This document shows positions 36,080 through 45,586 of a stretch of 64,000 bases of DNA, piece after piece; position 1 is the first letter of the stretch, and every line of letters begins with the position of its first letter. A program made the position numbers and the translations under genes. The stretch spans positions 124,001 to 188,000 of the forward strand of contig SCOI01000012.1 in NCBI GenBank assembly GCA_005503085.1, written 5' to 3'. The notes beneath the pieces were generated by a model. The model was not told where the DNA came from and did no database searches. It saw nothing but the letters and a program-made list of their open reading frames with translations. Source of the stretch: Burkholderiales bacterium C2 (lineage in GTDB: Bacteria > Pseudomonadota > Gammaproteobacteria > Burkholderiales > Burkholderiaceae_C).

Positions 36080-36537
36080 TGTGGCTGGCCCGCTGGCTGA
36101 GCTGGCTGTCGCTGCTGTGGGGCGTCATCCTGGCCGCCGCTGAGCCGCTGCCGCGCCGCGATCTGGGCGGTTTCTCGCTGCAGCTGCCGGCGACCGTGGT
36201 GCAGCAGGCTGGCGGCATCGACTCGAAAGCGGGCCGGCTGCATGGCGATGGTTTGCTGATCGACTACGACCTCGGCCTGTACAGCGATCCCCTGCTGAAC
36301 CGCGACGGCGTCAGCGGCTACGAGGAGAAGCCGGTGCTGGTGGATGGCCGGCCGGCACGGCTGGTGCGCTGGCGGCAGCCGGACTCGACGCGCTATTTCA
36401 TCGGCCTGCACCTGCCGGAGCTGCGCGTGACGCCGATGGGTCCGATCCGGCTGACCCTGCTGGCTCAGACCAGCGAGGCGAGCCGGCTTGACGAGATCCA
36501 GACCTTGCTGCTGAGCCTGCGCCTGACGAAGCACTGA
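36079..36537 (+). CDS. Exported hypothetical protein (152 aa)
   Basis: A signal peptide (about 1-21) is followed by a beta-rich domain of about 130 aa with no Cys. It overlaps the PEP-CTERM protease gene as TGATG, so the two are co-translated and the product may be an inhibitor, chaperone or substrate of that protease; this is inference from coupling only. No family recognised. Confidence 0.6.
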   Translation: MWLARWLSWLSLLWGVILAAAEPLPRRDLGGFSLQLPATVVQQAGGIDSKAGRLHGDGLLIDYDLGLYSDPLLNRDGVSGYEEKPVLVDGRPARLVRWRQPDSTRYFIGLHLPELRVTPMGPIRLTLLAQTSEASRLDEIQTLLLSLRLTKH

Positions 36538-36613
36538 TATCCCGCCATCGCGGCTGCAGGGAGAATGCGCAGGCTGATCCGGCGTGATCGGCTTGACGTT
36601 CGAAAGGGAAGAG

Positions 36614-38371
36614 ATGGCGGCAGAGGGAAGTGCAGGGGACCTGATCAAGGTCGTGACACTGCTGGGTGCGGCGGTGGTGGCGGTGCCGCTGTTCAAGCGA
36701 TTGGGTCTGGGCTCGGTGCTGGGCTATCTGGCGGCCGGCCTGGTCATCGGGCCCTTCGGCCTGGGCCTGTTCAGCGATGCGCAGACGATTCTGCACATCG
36801 CCGAGCTGGGCGTCGTGATGTTTCTGTTCGTCATCGGCCTGGAGATGCGACCCTCGCATCTGTGGGCCTTGCGCCGCGCCATCTTCGGCCTGGGCAGCCT
36901 GCAGGTGGTGGTCTGCGGCGCCTTGCTGACCGGGGTCGGCCTGGCCTTTGGTTTCCCGCTGGACGTGTCCTTCGTCAGCGCGATGGGCTTTGTGCTGACC
37001 TCGACCGCCATCGTGATGCAGCTGCTCGGCGAGCGCGGTGACAGCGCCGCGCCGCGCGGGCAGAAGATCGTCGCCATCCTGCTGTTCGAGGACCTGCTGA
37101 TCGTGCCCCTGTTGGCCCTGGTGGCCTTTATCGCGCCGACCTCGGCCGCTGCGCCGGCGGCGGCCGGCTCGCGCTGGGGCGCGGTGCTGCTGGGCCTGGG
37201 GGCGCTGGCGGCCCTGGTGGCCGTCGGCCTGTGGCTGCTGAACCCGCTGTTCCGGGTGCTGGCGCGCGCCAAGGCGCGCGAGGTGATGACGGCCGCGGCC
37301 CTGCTGGTGGTGCTGGGCGCGGCCCTGCTGATGCAGCTCGGCGGCTTGTCGATGGCGCTGGGCGCCTTCCTGGCCGGGGTGCTGTTGTCGGAGTCGAGCT
37401 TTCGCCATCAGCTGGAGGCCGATATCGAGCCCTTCCGCGGACTGCTGCTGGGACTGTTCTTCATCGGAGTCGGCATGGCGCTGGACCTGGCGGCGGTGGC
37501 TCAGAACTGGCAGCTGATCATCGCCGGCGTGCTGGCGATGATGGTGGTCAAGACCTTGTGCATCTATGCGGTGGCGCGCCTGGCGCGGGCCTCGCACGCC
37601 GATGCGATCGACCGCGCGGTGCTGATGGCCCAGGGCGGCGAGTTCGCCTTCGTGCTCTATGCGGCGGCGCTGGCGGCCGGCGTCATCGATGCCGAGGTCA
37701 ATGCGAACATGACGGCCATCGTCGTACTGTCGATGGCGCTGACCCCGCTGACCGTGCTGGCGCTGCGCCGCCTGACGCCCAAGATCAAACCCTCGATGGA
37801 GGGCATAGAGCGGCCCGAGAACCTGGCCGCCAGCGTGCTGATCATCGGCTTCGGCCGTTTCGGCCAGGTGGCCAGCCAGGCGGTGCTGGCGCGCGGTGCA
37901 CAGATCACCATCATCGACAACGACACCGAGGTGATACGCGACGCCGCCGAGTTCGGCTTCAAGGTTTATTACGGCGACGGCGACCGCGCCGACGTGCTGC
38001 ATGCGGCCGGCGCCCACCATGCGCGCGTGATCCTGGTCTGCATCAACGACAAGGCGGCGGTCAGCCGCATCGTCGAGCAGGCGCGCATGAGCTGCGCCCA
38101 GGCCAAGCTGCTGGTGCGGGCCTATGACCGCGAGCATGCGCACGAGCTGCTGAAGGCCGATGTCGACTACCAGATCCGCGAGACCTTCGAGTCGGCCATG
38201 GCCTTGGGCCGCGAGGCGGCGCTGGCCACCGGCGCAACGCCGGACGAGGCCGACGAGGTGATGAGCGAGGTGCGCCGGCGTGATACCGAGCGCTTCGAGC
38301 TGGAGGCGGTCGGCGGCATCTTCGCCGGCCGGGCGATGATTCTGGGCAATGTGCCGGCCAAGGACGCCTGA
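36614..38371 (+). CDS. KefC-type monovalent cation:proton antiporter (CPA2) with RCK domain
   Basis: 585 aa from the ATG at 36614 (AGGGAAG just upstream; a GTG at 36584 is less likely). The first 380 residues form 12-13 membrane helices typical of CPA2 exchangers, with GxxxxPF and LFFIGVGM motifs. A cytoplasmic RCK/KTN Rossmann domain follows (about 414-530, VLIIGFGRFGQ), as in KefB/KefC. It would mediate K+ efflux in exchange for H+, gated by nucleotide or glutathione adducts. No KefF/KefG-type ancillary gene is adjacent. Confidence 0.88.
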   Translation: MAAEGSAGDLIKVVTLLGAAVVAVPLFKRLGLGSVLGYLAAGLVIGPFGLGLFSDAQTILHIAELGVVMFLFVIGLEMRPSHLWALRRAIFGLGSLQVVVCGALLTGVGLAFGFPLDVSFVSAMGFVLTSTAIVMQLLGERGDSAAPRGQKIVAILLFEDLLIVPLLALVAFIAPTSAAAPAAAGSRWGAVLLGLGALAALVAVGLWLLNPLFRVLARAKAREVMTAAALLVVLGAALLMQLGGLSMALGAFLAGVLLSESSFRHQLEADIEPFRGLLLGLFFIGVGMALDLAAVAQNWQLIIAGVLAMMVVKTLCIYAVARLARASHADAIDRAVLMAQGGEFAFVLYAAALAAGVIDAEVNANMTAIVVLSMALTPLTVLALRRLTPKIKPSMEGIERPENLAASVLIIGFGRFGQVASQAVLARGAQITIIDNDTEVIRDAAEFGFKVYYGDGDRADVLHAAGAHHARVILVCINDKAAVSRIVEQARMSCAQAKLLVRAYDREHAHELLKADVDYQIRETFESAMALGREAALATGATPDEADEVMSEVRRRDTERFELEAVGGIFAGRAMILGNVPAKDA

Positions 38372-38379
38372 GGCCGCGC

Positions 38380-39714
38380 TCAGACGCTGTTGCGCGGCAG
38401 CCTGATCACAAAGCCCAGGCCCGCGCCGGGTTCCGTATCCAGCTGCACCGAGCCGCCCAGGCGCTGGCTGAGGGTCTGCACGATGTGCAGGCCCAGGCCC
38501 GAGCCGCCGTCGCCGCGCTTGGTGCTGAAGAAGGGCTCGAACAGGCGTGGCCGTATCTCGTCGGGCACGCCGTTGCCGTTGTCGCGCAGGCGCAGCTCGA
38601 CATCGTCCTTGCCCGCCTCGCGCAGCCGTATCGCGATGCGGCGCTCGGACCGGCCCTCGAAGGCATGGGTGATCGCATTGAGCAGCAGGTTGGAGATGAT
38701 TTGCGACAGTATGCCGCCCGCCATGCGCACCGGCAGCCGCTCCGGCGCGTCCAGCAGCACCTCGACCTCGGCCTTGCGCAGCACGGGCTGATGGGTGCGG
38801 ATGATGGCGCGCAGATAGTCGACCAGGTCCATTGGCAGGGCCAGCTCGCTGCTCTGGTCCACCGCCAGGGTCTTGAAATTGCCCACCAGCGTGGCGGCCC
38901 GGGCCAGATTGCTGCACACCAGGCCCGCCGCGCTCTCGATGCGCCGTGCCAGGCCCTGCAGCTCGCTGCGGCTGACCTTGTCGCCCGCCAGCATGGCCAG
39001 CATCTCGCGCGCGAACTCCTCCATGCCCGAGGCCGCCGTCACCGCGATGCCGATCGGCGTATTGACCTCGTGCGCGACCCCGGCCACCAGGCCGCCCAGC
39101 GCGGCCAGCTTCTCGCGCTCCACCAGCGTGGCCGTGGCATGGCGCAGCTCCTCGGTGCGCGCCAGCACCAGGCCCTCCAGCTCGGCTTCGCGGTCCTGGT
39201 GCTGCAGCTCGGCGGCGCCGCGGGCCGCAAAGATCGACAGCAGGGACAGGGCCAGCAGATGCTTGTCGGCATCGATCTCGCGTTTGTCCAGCGCCACCAG
39301 AATGCCCAGGCTGGCGCCCGTGGTGCCCACCATGGGCATGCCCACATAGCTTTGGGCCCCCATCTCGCCGAGCAGATGGTCGTCCGGATAGGCCTGCTGC
39401 ACACCGCAGGGGTAGAAGCACATGCTCTGGTCGGCGACATTGCTGCAGGGCGTGCCCTTCAGCGAGTAGCTCATATTCGGCAGCCAGTCGGCACCACCCC
39501 AGACCGCCAGGGTCTGCACACCCTCGCCATCCTCGAACGGGATCAGCCGGCCGGCGATCACATAGGCCACATCCAGCGCGGCGGCCAGATCCTTGACCAG
39601 CACCCGGAAGAAGGCCTCGCCCTGCACGCGCGAGGTCGACAAGGTGATCGAGCGCAGCGCGGCCTCGGCCAGTCGGCGCTTCTCGGCTTCGCTGAAGCGT
39701 GGCGTCTCAGGCAT
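38380..39714 (-). CDS. GAF-domain sensor histidine kinase
   Basis: 444 aa, soluble. A GAF-like sensory domain (about 15-165) with several Cys/Trp residues is followed by a coiled linker, the HisKA dimerisation motif VAHEVNTPIG (phospho-accepting His) and a full HATPase domain (NLLLNAITHAF, LRDNGNGVP, GSGLGLHIV). There is no membrane helix, so it senses a cytoplasmic cue. Its ATG overlaps the end of the response-regulator gene by 8 nt, so the two form a two-component pair. Confidence 0.9.
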   Translation of the reverse strand: MPETPRFSEAEKRRLAEAALRSITLSTSRVQGEAFFRVLVKDLAAALDVAYVIAGRLIPFEDGEGVQTLAVWGGADWLPNMSYSLKGTPCSNVADQSMCFYPCGVQQAYPDDHLLGEMGAQSYVGMPMVGTTGASLGILVALDKREIDADKHLLALSLLSIFAARGAAELQHQDREAELEGLVLARTEELRHATATLVEREKLAALGGLVAGVAHEVNTPIGIAVTAASGMEEFAREMLAMLAGDKVSRSELQGLARRIESAAGLVCSNLARAATLVGNFKTLAVDQSSELALPMDLVDYLRAIIRTHQPVLRKAEVEVLLDAPERLPVRMAGGILSQIISNLLLNAITHAFEGRSERRIAIRLREAGKDDVELRLRDNGNGVPDEIRPRLFEPFFSTKRGDGGSGLGLHIVQTLSQRLGGSVQLDTEPGAGLGFVIRLPRNSV

Positions 39715-41257
39715 CGGGGTAGCGCTCGTAGATGCTGCGCAGCTCGGGCAGGCGCTCCAGCAGCAGGCTCACCAGCTTGGGGTCGAACTGGCGGCCGGAC
39801 TCGGCGCGCAGATAGTCGATGGCCTGCTCGAAAGGCCAGCGCTGCTTGTAGCAGCGGGTGCTGACCAGCGCGTCCATCACATCGGCCAGCGCGACGATGC
39901 GGCCGACGATATGGATCTGCTCGCCGGCCAGGCCGCGCGGATAGCCCTGGCCGTCCCAGCGCTCATGGTGCTCGTGGGCGATGGTCGCGCCCAGCTGCAG
40001 GATGCGCTTGTCGCTCTTGCTGAGCAGCTCGTAGCCGATGCGGGCATGGGTCTTCATGACCTCCCATTCCTCCTCGTCGAGCTTGCCCGGCTTGTTCAGC
40101 ACCCGGTCCGGGATGCCGATCTTGCCGACATCGTGCAGCGGCGCGGCCTGGCGCAGAAACTCCACATCCGAAGCCGCCAGGCCCACCGCATCGCCCAGCA
40201 GCGCCGACAGCTCGGCGACACGGCGCACATGCGAGCCGGTTTCCTTGGAGCGCTTCTCGACCGCTTCGCCGAGAATGAAGACGGTGGAGCGCTGGGTTTC
40301 CTGGATCTCCTCGCGCAGCAGCAGGGTCTCGTAGGTGATCGCGACATTGGCGCAGAAGATTTCCAGCAGCTCGCGAGCCGTCTCGTCGACCGGCTCGGAA
40401 AACACCATATAGAGCAGGCTCTCGTTGCCGGTGCTGCTGCGGTAGTAGCCGACGAAGTGATAGTCGTCGAAATGGCTTTGCTGCGAACTCAGCGCCCGGT
40501 TCAGCGCGTCACGCACCTCGGTGGGCAGGGCGTCCAGTTCCTCCTCGACCAGCAGGCGTGAATACTCGGCGGTGGCCGCCAGCACCTTGAGCCTGCCCTC
40601 GACATGCGAGGCCGCATAGGCCGACACCCGGCTGGCGCTGAAGCCCTGGGCGTCCAGGCCCAGCAGATGCGAGACCTGCTCCAGCACCGCCGAGGCGAAG
40701 CGGCGCAGGTTCTGCGAGTCATAGACCTTGGTGATCGCATCGATGGAGCGGCGCAGCGCCTGGCGCGAGGCCTCGATGATCATGATGTCGCGATAGCTGC
40801 GCAGCGCCGAGTAGAAGACCGTGATCAGCTTGCGCTTGGTCAGCTCGGTCTTTTCCTTGTAATCATTGATGTCATAAGTCTTGATGACATGCTCTTCGGG
40901 CGCCTGGCCCGGCTGGCCGGTGCGCAGCACGATGCGCACATGGTGGTTCTGCTGCACCTCGCGGATATGGCGGGCCAGATCCAGCCCGGCATGCTCGCTC
41001 TCCATCACGACGTCCAGCAGTATCAGTGCGATGTCCTGGCGATGCGCCAGCAGCTCGCGCGCCTCGACGCCGCTATAGGCATCGAGGAACTGCAGGCGCC
41101 GGCCGGCAAACTCGAAGTCGGCCATCACCAGCTGGGTGACCTCGTGGACGGCCGGGTCGTCGTCGACGATCATCACGATCCAGGGCTCCAGCGTCTTGCT
41201 GGCCCGGCCCGTCGGCTGCAGCGGTGGTGATTCGTCCGCGAACACCAAATCCGTCAT
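39707..41257 (-). CDS. Response regulator with DUF3369 and HD-GYP domains
   Basis: 516 aa. The receiver domain (about 27-155) has the DDD acidic pocket and LLDVVM phospho-accepting Asp. A DUF3369 linker comes next, then an HD-GYP domain with HDVGKIGIP and HHERWDGQGYPRGLAG, the motifs of active c-di-GMP phosphodiesterases. It would lower c-di-GMP when phosphorylated by the adjoining kinase. RBS GGAGGG lies upstream of the ATG. It is the first gene of the two-component pair. Confidence 0.92.
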   Translation of the reverse strand: MTDLVFADESPPLQPTGRASKTLEPWIVMIVDDDPAVHEVTQLVMADFEFAGRRLQFLDAYSGVEARELLAHRQDIALILLDVVMESEHAGLDLARHIREVQQNHHVRIVLRTGQPGQAPEEHVIKTYDINDYKEKTELTKRKLITVFYSALRSYRDIMIIEASRQALRRSIDAITKVYDSQNLRRFASAVLEQVSHLLGLDAQGFSASRVSAYAASHVEGRLKVLAATAEYSRLLVEEELDALPTEVRDALNRALSSQQSHFDDYHFVGYYRSSTGNESLLYMVFSEPVDETARELLEIFCANVAITYETLLLREEIQETQRSTVFILGEAVEKRSKETGSHVRRVAELSALLGDAVGLAASDVEFLRQAAPLHDVGKIGIPDRVLNKPGKLDEEEWEVMKTHARIGYELLSKSDKRILQLGATIAHEHHERWDGQGYPRGLAGEQIHIVGRIVALADVMDALVSTRCYKQRWPFEQAIDYLRAESGRQFDPKLVSLLLERLPELRSIYERYPDA

Positions 41258-41341
41258 GGCGACCCTCCATCTCAGGTCGGACCATTATTAGTTTTGTCGC
41301 CAGCCGGCTGTCCAGCTAAAAAGACAGAACAATCACCGGCT

Positions 41342-42382
41342 TCAGTGTTTTTTCTCGCTGACCCCGGCCGATTCGAAGCTGGCCATCTCGGCCAGGATGC
41401 GGCAGGCGGATTCCAGCAGCGGCCAGGCCAGCGCCGCGCCCGAGCCCTCGCCCAGGCGCAAGCCCAGGTCGACGAGCGGCTCGGCCCCCAGCGCCTGCAG
41501 CATCAGCCCATGGCCGGCCTCCTGCGAGGCATGGGCGAACACACAGCGTTCCAGCACGGCCGGCTGCAGCTTGGCCGCTACCAGCACCGCCGCGCCGCAG
41601 ATGAAGCCGTCGACGACGATCACGCGCCGCTCCAGCGCCGCCTGCAGCACCGCGCCCACCATCATCGCGATCTCGAAACCGCCGAAGGCCGCCAGCGCCG
41701 CCAGCGGCGTGGCCGCCTCGCCATGGCGCTGCAGCACCTGGCGCAGGATGTCGGTCTTGTGCTGCAGCTGCGCATCGTCAAGACCTGTCCCCCGGCCGGT
41801 GCAGTCGGCAATCGGCAGGCCTTGCAGCCGCGCCAGCAGCAGGGCCGCCGCCGAGCTGTTGCCTATGCCCATCTCGCCCAGCAGCAGCACATTGCCCGGC
41901 TGCTTGTGCAAGAGGTTCTTGCCGGCGGCAATCGCGGTGGCGCACTGGTCGGCGCTCATTGCCGGCCCCTGCAGCGCATCGGCCGTGCCGGGCGCGATCT
42001 TGGCGATGATCAGACCCGCGCGCGGTGCGAAGTCGTGGGCCACGCCGGCATCCACCACGCTCAGAGCCAGACCATGCTGGCGCGCCAGCACGCTGACCGC
42101 CGCGCCGCCGGCCAGGAAGTTCTCGACCATCTGCCAGCTGACATCGCTGGGATAGGCCGACACGCCGCGCGCCGCCAGGCCGTGGTCGCCGGCGAACACC
42201 ATCAGCTGCGGCTCGCGCAGTTGCGGCGTCTCGCTGCCCAGGATCAGGCCGAGGCGCAGCATCAGCGTCTCCAGCCGGCCCAGGGCGCCCAGCGGCTTGG
42301 TCTTGGTGTCGATGCGGCGCTGCAGGGCGGCGGCGAGGGCGGCGTCGTGCAGCGGGGCGATGGTGGGGATCAGGTCTTGCAT
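41342..42382 (-). CDS. cobT: Nicotinate-nucleotide:dimethylbenzimidazole phosphoribosyltransferase
   Basis: 346 aa. Motifs [37 protein letters not shown] and [12 protein letters not shown] (catalytic Glu) identify it. It makes alpha-ribazole phosphate for the lower ligand. It is the last gene of the long cobalamin operon and overlaps the preceding binding-protein gene by 13 nt. Confidence 0.94.
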   Translation of the reverse strand: MQDLIPTIAPLHDAALAAALQRRIDTKTKPLGALGRLETLMLRLGLILGSETPQLREPQLMVFAGDHGLAARGVSAYPSDVSWQMVENFLAGGAAVSVLARQHGLALSVVDAGVAHDFAPRAGLIIAKIAPGTADALQGPAMSADQCATAIAAGKNLLHKQPGNVLLLGEMGIGNSSAAALLLARLQGLPIADCTGRGTGLDDAQLQHKTDILRQVLQRHGEAATPLAALAAFGGFEIAMMVGAVLQAALERRVIVVDGFICGAAVLVAAKLQPAVLERCVFAHASQEAGHGLMLQALGAEPLVDLGLRLGEGSGAALAWPLLESACRILAEMASFESAGVSEKKH

Positions 42383-43167
42383 GCGAGGGCCTCGGCGGTG
42401 GTCTGGATGGCGGCCTGCAGTTGGCGGGCGCCGCGTTCGATGGCGGCCGGTCCTGGGGCTAGGATGTCGGCGGACTTGATTTCGGCGAGCCGGGCATTCA
42501 GCGCGGCAAAGCCAGGGCGGGCCAGCACCTTGTCGGGCACGAAGCGCTTGCCGCACCAGGAGCCCAGGATCAGCTGGGGCGCGGCGGCCAGCACCGTGTC
42601 GGCATCGACGATGCGTTGCCGCGCGAAACCGGCGCGCGAGCGTTCGGCGAACACATCCTCGCCGCCGGCCAGCGCGATCAGCTCGCTGACCCAGCCGATG
42701 CCGCAGATCATGGGCTCGTCCCATTCCTCAAAATACACGCGCGGTCGGCAGGGCAGGGCGGCCGCAACGGCGGCGATCTCGTCCTGGCAGGACTGCAACT
42801 GGCGGTTCAGCGCCAGCGCCTGCTGAGGGCGGCCAACCAGCTCGCCCAGGCGCAGCACCATGGCATGGATGCCGGCAATGCTGCGCTGGTCGAACCACAG
42901 CGTGGCCAGTCCGGCGCGCTCGCATTCATCGAGCAGCGGGCGCTGCAGGTCCGAGAAACCGATCACCAGATCCGGCTGCACCGCCAGCAGACGTTCGACC
43001 TTCATGCTGGAAAAGCCGCTGATCTTGGGCTTCTCGGCGCGCGCCTCGGGCGGGTGCACGGTATAGCCGGAGATGCCGGCCACATGGGCCTGGGCGCCGA
43101 GGCGGTACAGCACCTCCACGGCCTCGGTGGACAGGCAGGCGATGCGCTGTGGGATCGGGCCGCTCAT
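42370..43167 (-). CDS. Cobalamin-binding-protein-like (BtuF fold) without signal peptide
   Basis: 265 aa. The type III periplasmic-binding fold is recognisable ([31 protein letters not shown] motifs, AGGEDVF). The reading begins directly with the mature domain: [13 protein letters not shown] has no hydrophobic leader, and the ATG overlaps the cobQ stop as ATGA. Upstream in-frame residues overlap cobQ and are not signal-like. It could therefore be a cytoplasmic corrinoid carrier or chaperone, or its export signal has been lost. A second, normal BtuF is encoded in the same operon. Confidence 0.72.
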   Translation of the reverse strand: MSGPIPQRIACLSTEAVEVLYRLGAQAHVAGISGYTVHPPEARAEKPKISGFSSMKVERLLAVQPDLVIGFSDLQRPLLDECERAGLATLWFDQRSIAGIHAMVLRLGELVGRPQQALALNRQLQSCQDEIAAVAAALPCRPRVYFEEWDEPMICGIGWVSELIALAGGEDVFAERSRAGFARQRIVDADTVLAAAPQLILGSWCGKRFVPDKVLARPGFAALNARLAEIKSADILAPGPAAIERGARQLQAAIQTTAEALACKT

Positions 43168-44615
43168 CGGATCAGCGCCATCAGCCGGCCCGGCTCGAAA
43201 TGCGTGTCGATGTAGTCGGCCAGCCCGTCGAACACGCTGTCCAGCGTTGGCAGGCCCAGACCGAACAGCGCGGCCATCACGGCCGGCTGTTCGAACATGC
43301 CGTGGGCATAGCAGCCCAGCACCGATCCCTGCTGCCAGCCGATCGCTTCGCCGGTGTCGCTGCGCACCGCCACGCGCGCCGTCGGCAGCGAGGGATGCTG
43401 GGCCGTGCGGCCGTGGTGGATCTCGTAGCCCTGGGCCTGGATGCCGCTCAGGGTCTGCCAAGCCCCGTCGAGCTCTGCCTCGAAGCGCAGCTCGGCCGGG
43501 CGCAGCAGCTTCTCGCGCTCGAACTGCGTCACCAAGGGCAGCAGGCCCAGTCCCGGTCCATTGCCGTCCAGGCCGTGCGGATCCAGCAAGGCTTCGCCCA
43601 GCATCTGCAGGCCGCCGCAGATGCCCAGCACTGGCTTGTTCGCGGCAGCATGGCGGGCGACCACTTCATCGAGCTTTTGGGCGCGCAGCCAGGCCAGATC
43701 GGCGGCCACGGCTTTGGAGCCCGGCAGGATGATCCAGTCGGCGCCGTCCAGCTCGGCCGGCGTGCGGGCCCAGACCAGGCGCACGCCGGGCAGGCTGCGC
43801 AGCGGCTGGAACTCGTCGAGGTTGGACAGGCGCGGATAGGCGACGACGGCGATGTTCAGACCCGACCCCGATGGGCGGTCGTCATACACGCCGTCCTCCT
43901 CGGGCAGGCCATGGCCGCGCCACATCGGCAGCACCGCGACGGTGGGCACGCCGGTCAGCGCCTGCAGCTGCTCGGGCCCCGGCGCCAGCAGAGTAGCGTC
44001 GCCGCGGAAGCGGTTCAGCACAAAGCCCTTGATCAGCGCGCGCTCGTGTGCGGGCAGCAGCTGGTGGGTGCCGTAGAGATGGGCAAAGGCGCCGCCGCGG
44101 TCGATGTCGGTGACCAGCAGGCAGGCGGCCTTGGCCTCCAGCGCGGTGCGCATATTCACATAGTCGCTGGCATGCAGATTGATCTCGGCCGGCGAGCCGG
44201 CGCCCTCGATCACGAGCACATCGTTCTCGGCCAGCAACTCGTGCAGCGCTGCTCGTGCGGTGGGCCAGATCTTCTCGCTGCGGCCGCGCCAGGGCATCGC
44301 GCCCAGCTCGGCGCTGACCTCGCCCATCAGCACCACCTGGCTGCGGGTATCGGCCTCGGGCTTCAGCAGCACCGGGTTCATCCGCACCTCGGGCGTGCGG
44401 CGCGCGGCCAGGGCCTGGAAGTACTGGGCGCTGCCGATCTCGCCCATGGCCCCATTCAAGCCGGGGACCACACGGGCGTTATTGCTCATGTTCTGCGCCT
44501 TGTAGGGCGCCACCTTGAGCCCCTGGCGGGCATACCAGCGGCACAGCGCGGTGGCCAGCCAGCTCTTGCCGGCGCCACTGGTCGTGCCCAGAACCATCAC
44601 AGCCTTGGCCGTCAT
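43164..44615 (-). CDS. cobQ: Cobyric acid synthase
   Basis: 483 aa. The N-terminal dethiobiotin-synthetase-like domain (VLGTTSGAGKSWLATALCRW P-loop) and the C-terminal glutaminase (GICGGLQMLG with Cys) match CobQ, which amidates four side chains of adenosylcobyrinic acid a,c-diamide with glutamine and ATP. It overlaps the preceding and following genes by 4 nt each. Confidence 0.94.
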   Translation of the reverse strand: MTAKAVMVLGTTSGAGKSWLATALCRWYARQGLKVAPYKAQNMSNNARVVPGLNGAMGEIGSAQYFQALAARRTPEVRMNPVLLKPEADTRSQVVLMGEVSAELGAMPWRGRSEKIWPTARAALHELLAENDVLVIEGAGSPAEINLHASDYVNMRTALEAKAACLLVTDIDRGGAFAHLYGTHQLLPAHERALIKGFVLNRFRGDATLLAPGPEQLQALTGVPTVAVLPMWRGHGLPEEDGVYDDRPSGSGLNIAVVAYPRLSNLDEFQPLRSLPGVRLVWARTPAELDGADWIILPGSKAVAADLAWLRAQKLDEVVARHAAANKPVLGICGGLQMLGEALLDPHGLDGNGPGLGLLPLVTQFEREKLLRPAELRFEAELDGAWQTLSGIQAQGYEIHHGRTAQHPSLPTARVAVRSDTGEAIGWQQGSVLGCYAHGMFEQPAVMAALFGLGLPTLDSVFDGLADYIDTHFEPGRLMALIR

Positions 44616-45586
44616 TGCGTGATCACTTTCTTCAATGCCAGCTGCGATTGTGGCGGCAGGGTCGCGACGCGCACCCAGCCCGGCAGGCCGAAGGAGCTGG
44701 CGTCGCGCAGCTTGATGCCATGGGCGCGCAGGGCCTCGTGGTCCAGCGGCGCGGCCGGCCGGGCCAGCCAGAAGGGCGTGCAGCTCTCGCGCTGCTGCCA
44801 GCTCAAGCGCGCCAGCATCTCGCGCTGCTGCACGCTCCAGCGCCGCAGCTGGGCGCGCGATTCGGCCAGCCAGGCCTGGATCTCGGGCCGGTGCAGCTGC
44901 ATCAGCAAGACCTGGCCCTCGGCCGACAGCACCCAGCTGGCCGCCAGCTGCCTCATGCTTTGCGTCAGGGCGCCTTCGTCGGGCGCAATCAGGTAGGCGG
45001 CGCGCACGCCGGTGTGGCCCAGGGCCTTGTTGGGACAGTGCAAGGCCCAGCAGTTCGATGGCAGCGCCGGCGCCATGCCGGCCAGGCGCAGCGGTTCATA
45101 GGCGCGGTCCAGCACGGTCAGCGCCGCGCGCGCGGCGACGGCCGCGATCTGCGCGCTGGCCAGGCTCTCGCCGGTCGGGTTGCAGGGCTCGCAGATCCAG
45201 ACCATGGTCTCGCTGCCGAGCTCTTGCAGCAGCTGCGTGACATTCGCATAGCAGCGCACGCGCAGGCCCAGTGCCTGGGCCGCCGCCGCATAGTCGCCGA
45301 AGCCGGGCGAGGGCACCCAGACCTCGCGCAGCCCCTGCAGCAGCGCGGCCAGGCTCAGCCGGCGTATCGCCTCGGCGCCGCCGGAGGCCGGCAGGATGCG
45401 CCCGGGCGGTACGCCATGGGCGAGCCCCAGCTGCTCGCGCAGCGCCAGGTAGTGCGGGTCCGGGTAGCGGCACCGGTCGGCCGCTTGCAAGGCCGTGCTC
45501 AGCGAAGCCGGTACCGGCAGCGGGTTCGCATTGGTCGAGAAGTCGTGCAGCAGGGTCGGGCCGCTGTCACTGCCACCGTGGGTCAT
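44612..45586 (-). CDS. cobD: Threonine-phosphate decarboxylase (PLP aminotransferase fold)
   Basis: 324 aa, PLP fold type I. CEPCNPTG and CPNKALGHTGVRAAYLIAP (PLP Lys) are visible. It supplies aminopropanol phosphate for the nucleotide loop. This is E. coli/Salmonella CobD nomenclature (CobC in the Pseudomonas denitrificans system). It is coupled by ATGA overlaps to cobQ and cbiB. Confidence 0.88.
   Translation of the reverse strand: MTHGGSDSGPTLLHDFSTNANPLPVPASLSTALQAADRCRYPDPHYLALREQLGLAHGVPPGRILPASGGAEAIRRLSLAALLQGLREVWVPSPGFGDYAAAAQALGLRVRCYANVTQLLQELGSETMVWICEPCNPTGESLASAQIAAVAARAALTVLDRAYEPLRLAGMAPALPSNCWALHCPNKALGHTGVRAAYLIAPDEGALTQSMRQLAASWVLSAEGQVLLMQLHRPEIQAWLAESRAQLRRWSVQQREMLARLSWQQRESCTPFWLARPAAPLDHEALRAHGIKLRDASSFGLPGWVRVATLPPQSQLALKKVITQ

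Noticed and set aside
36398-39421. Very long minus-strand frame (about 1000 codons) over the antiporter and kinase genes
   Set aside because: It lies antisense to the KefC-type gene and shares the 38380-39714 region with the kinase in another frame. Its composition is Gln/Arg/His/Gly-rich with no domain, which is typical of a high-GC shadow frame.
41258-41341. Palindromic CAGCCGGCTG after cobT as an operon terminator
   Set aside because: The palindrome is short, with no adjoining T-tract in the right direction; not convincing as a terminator.
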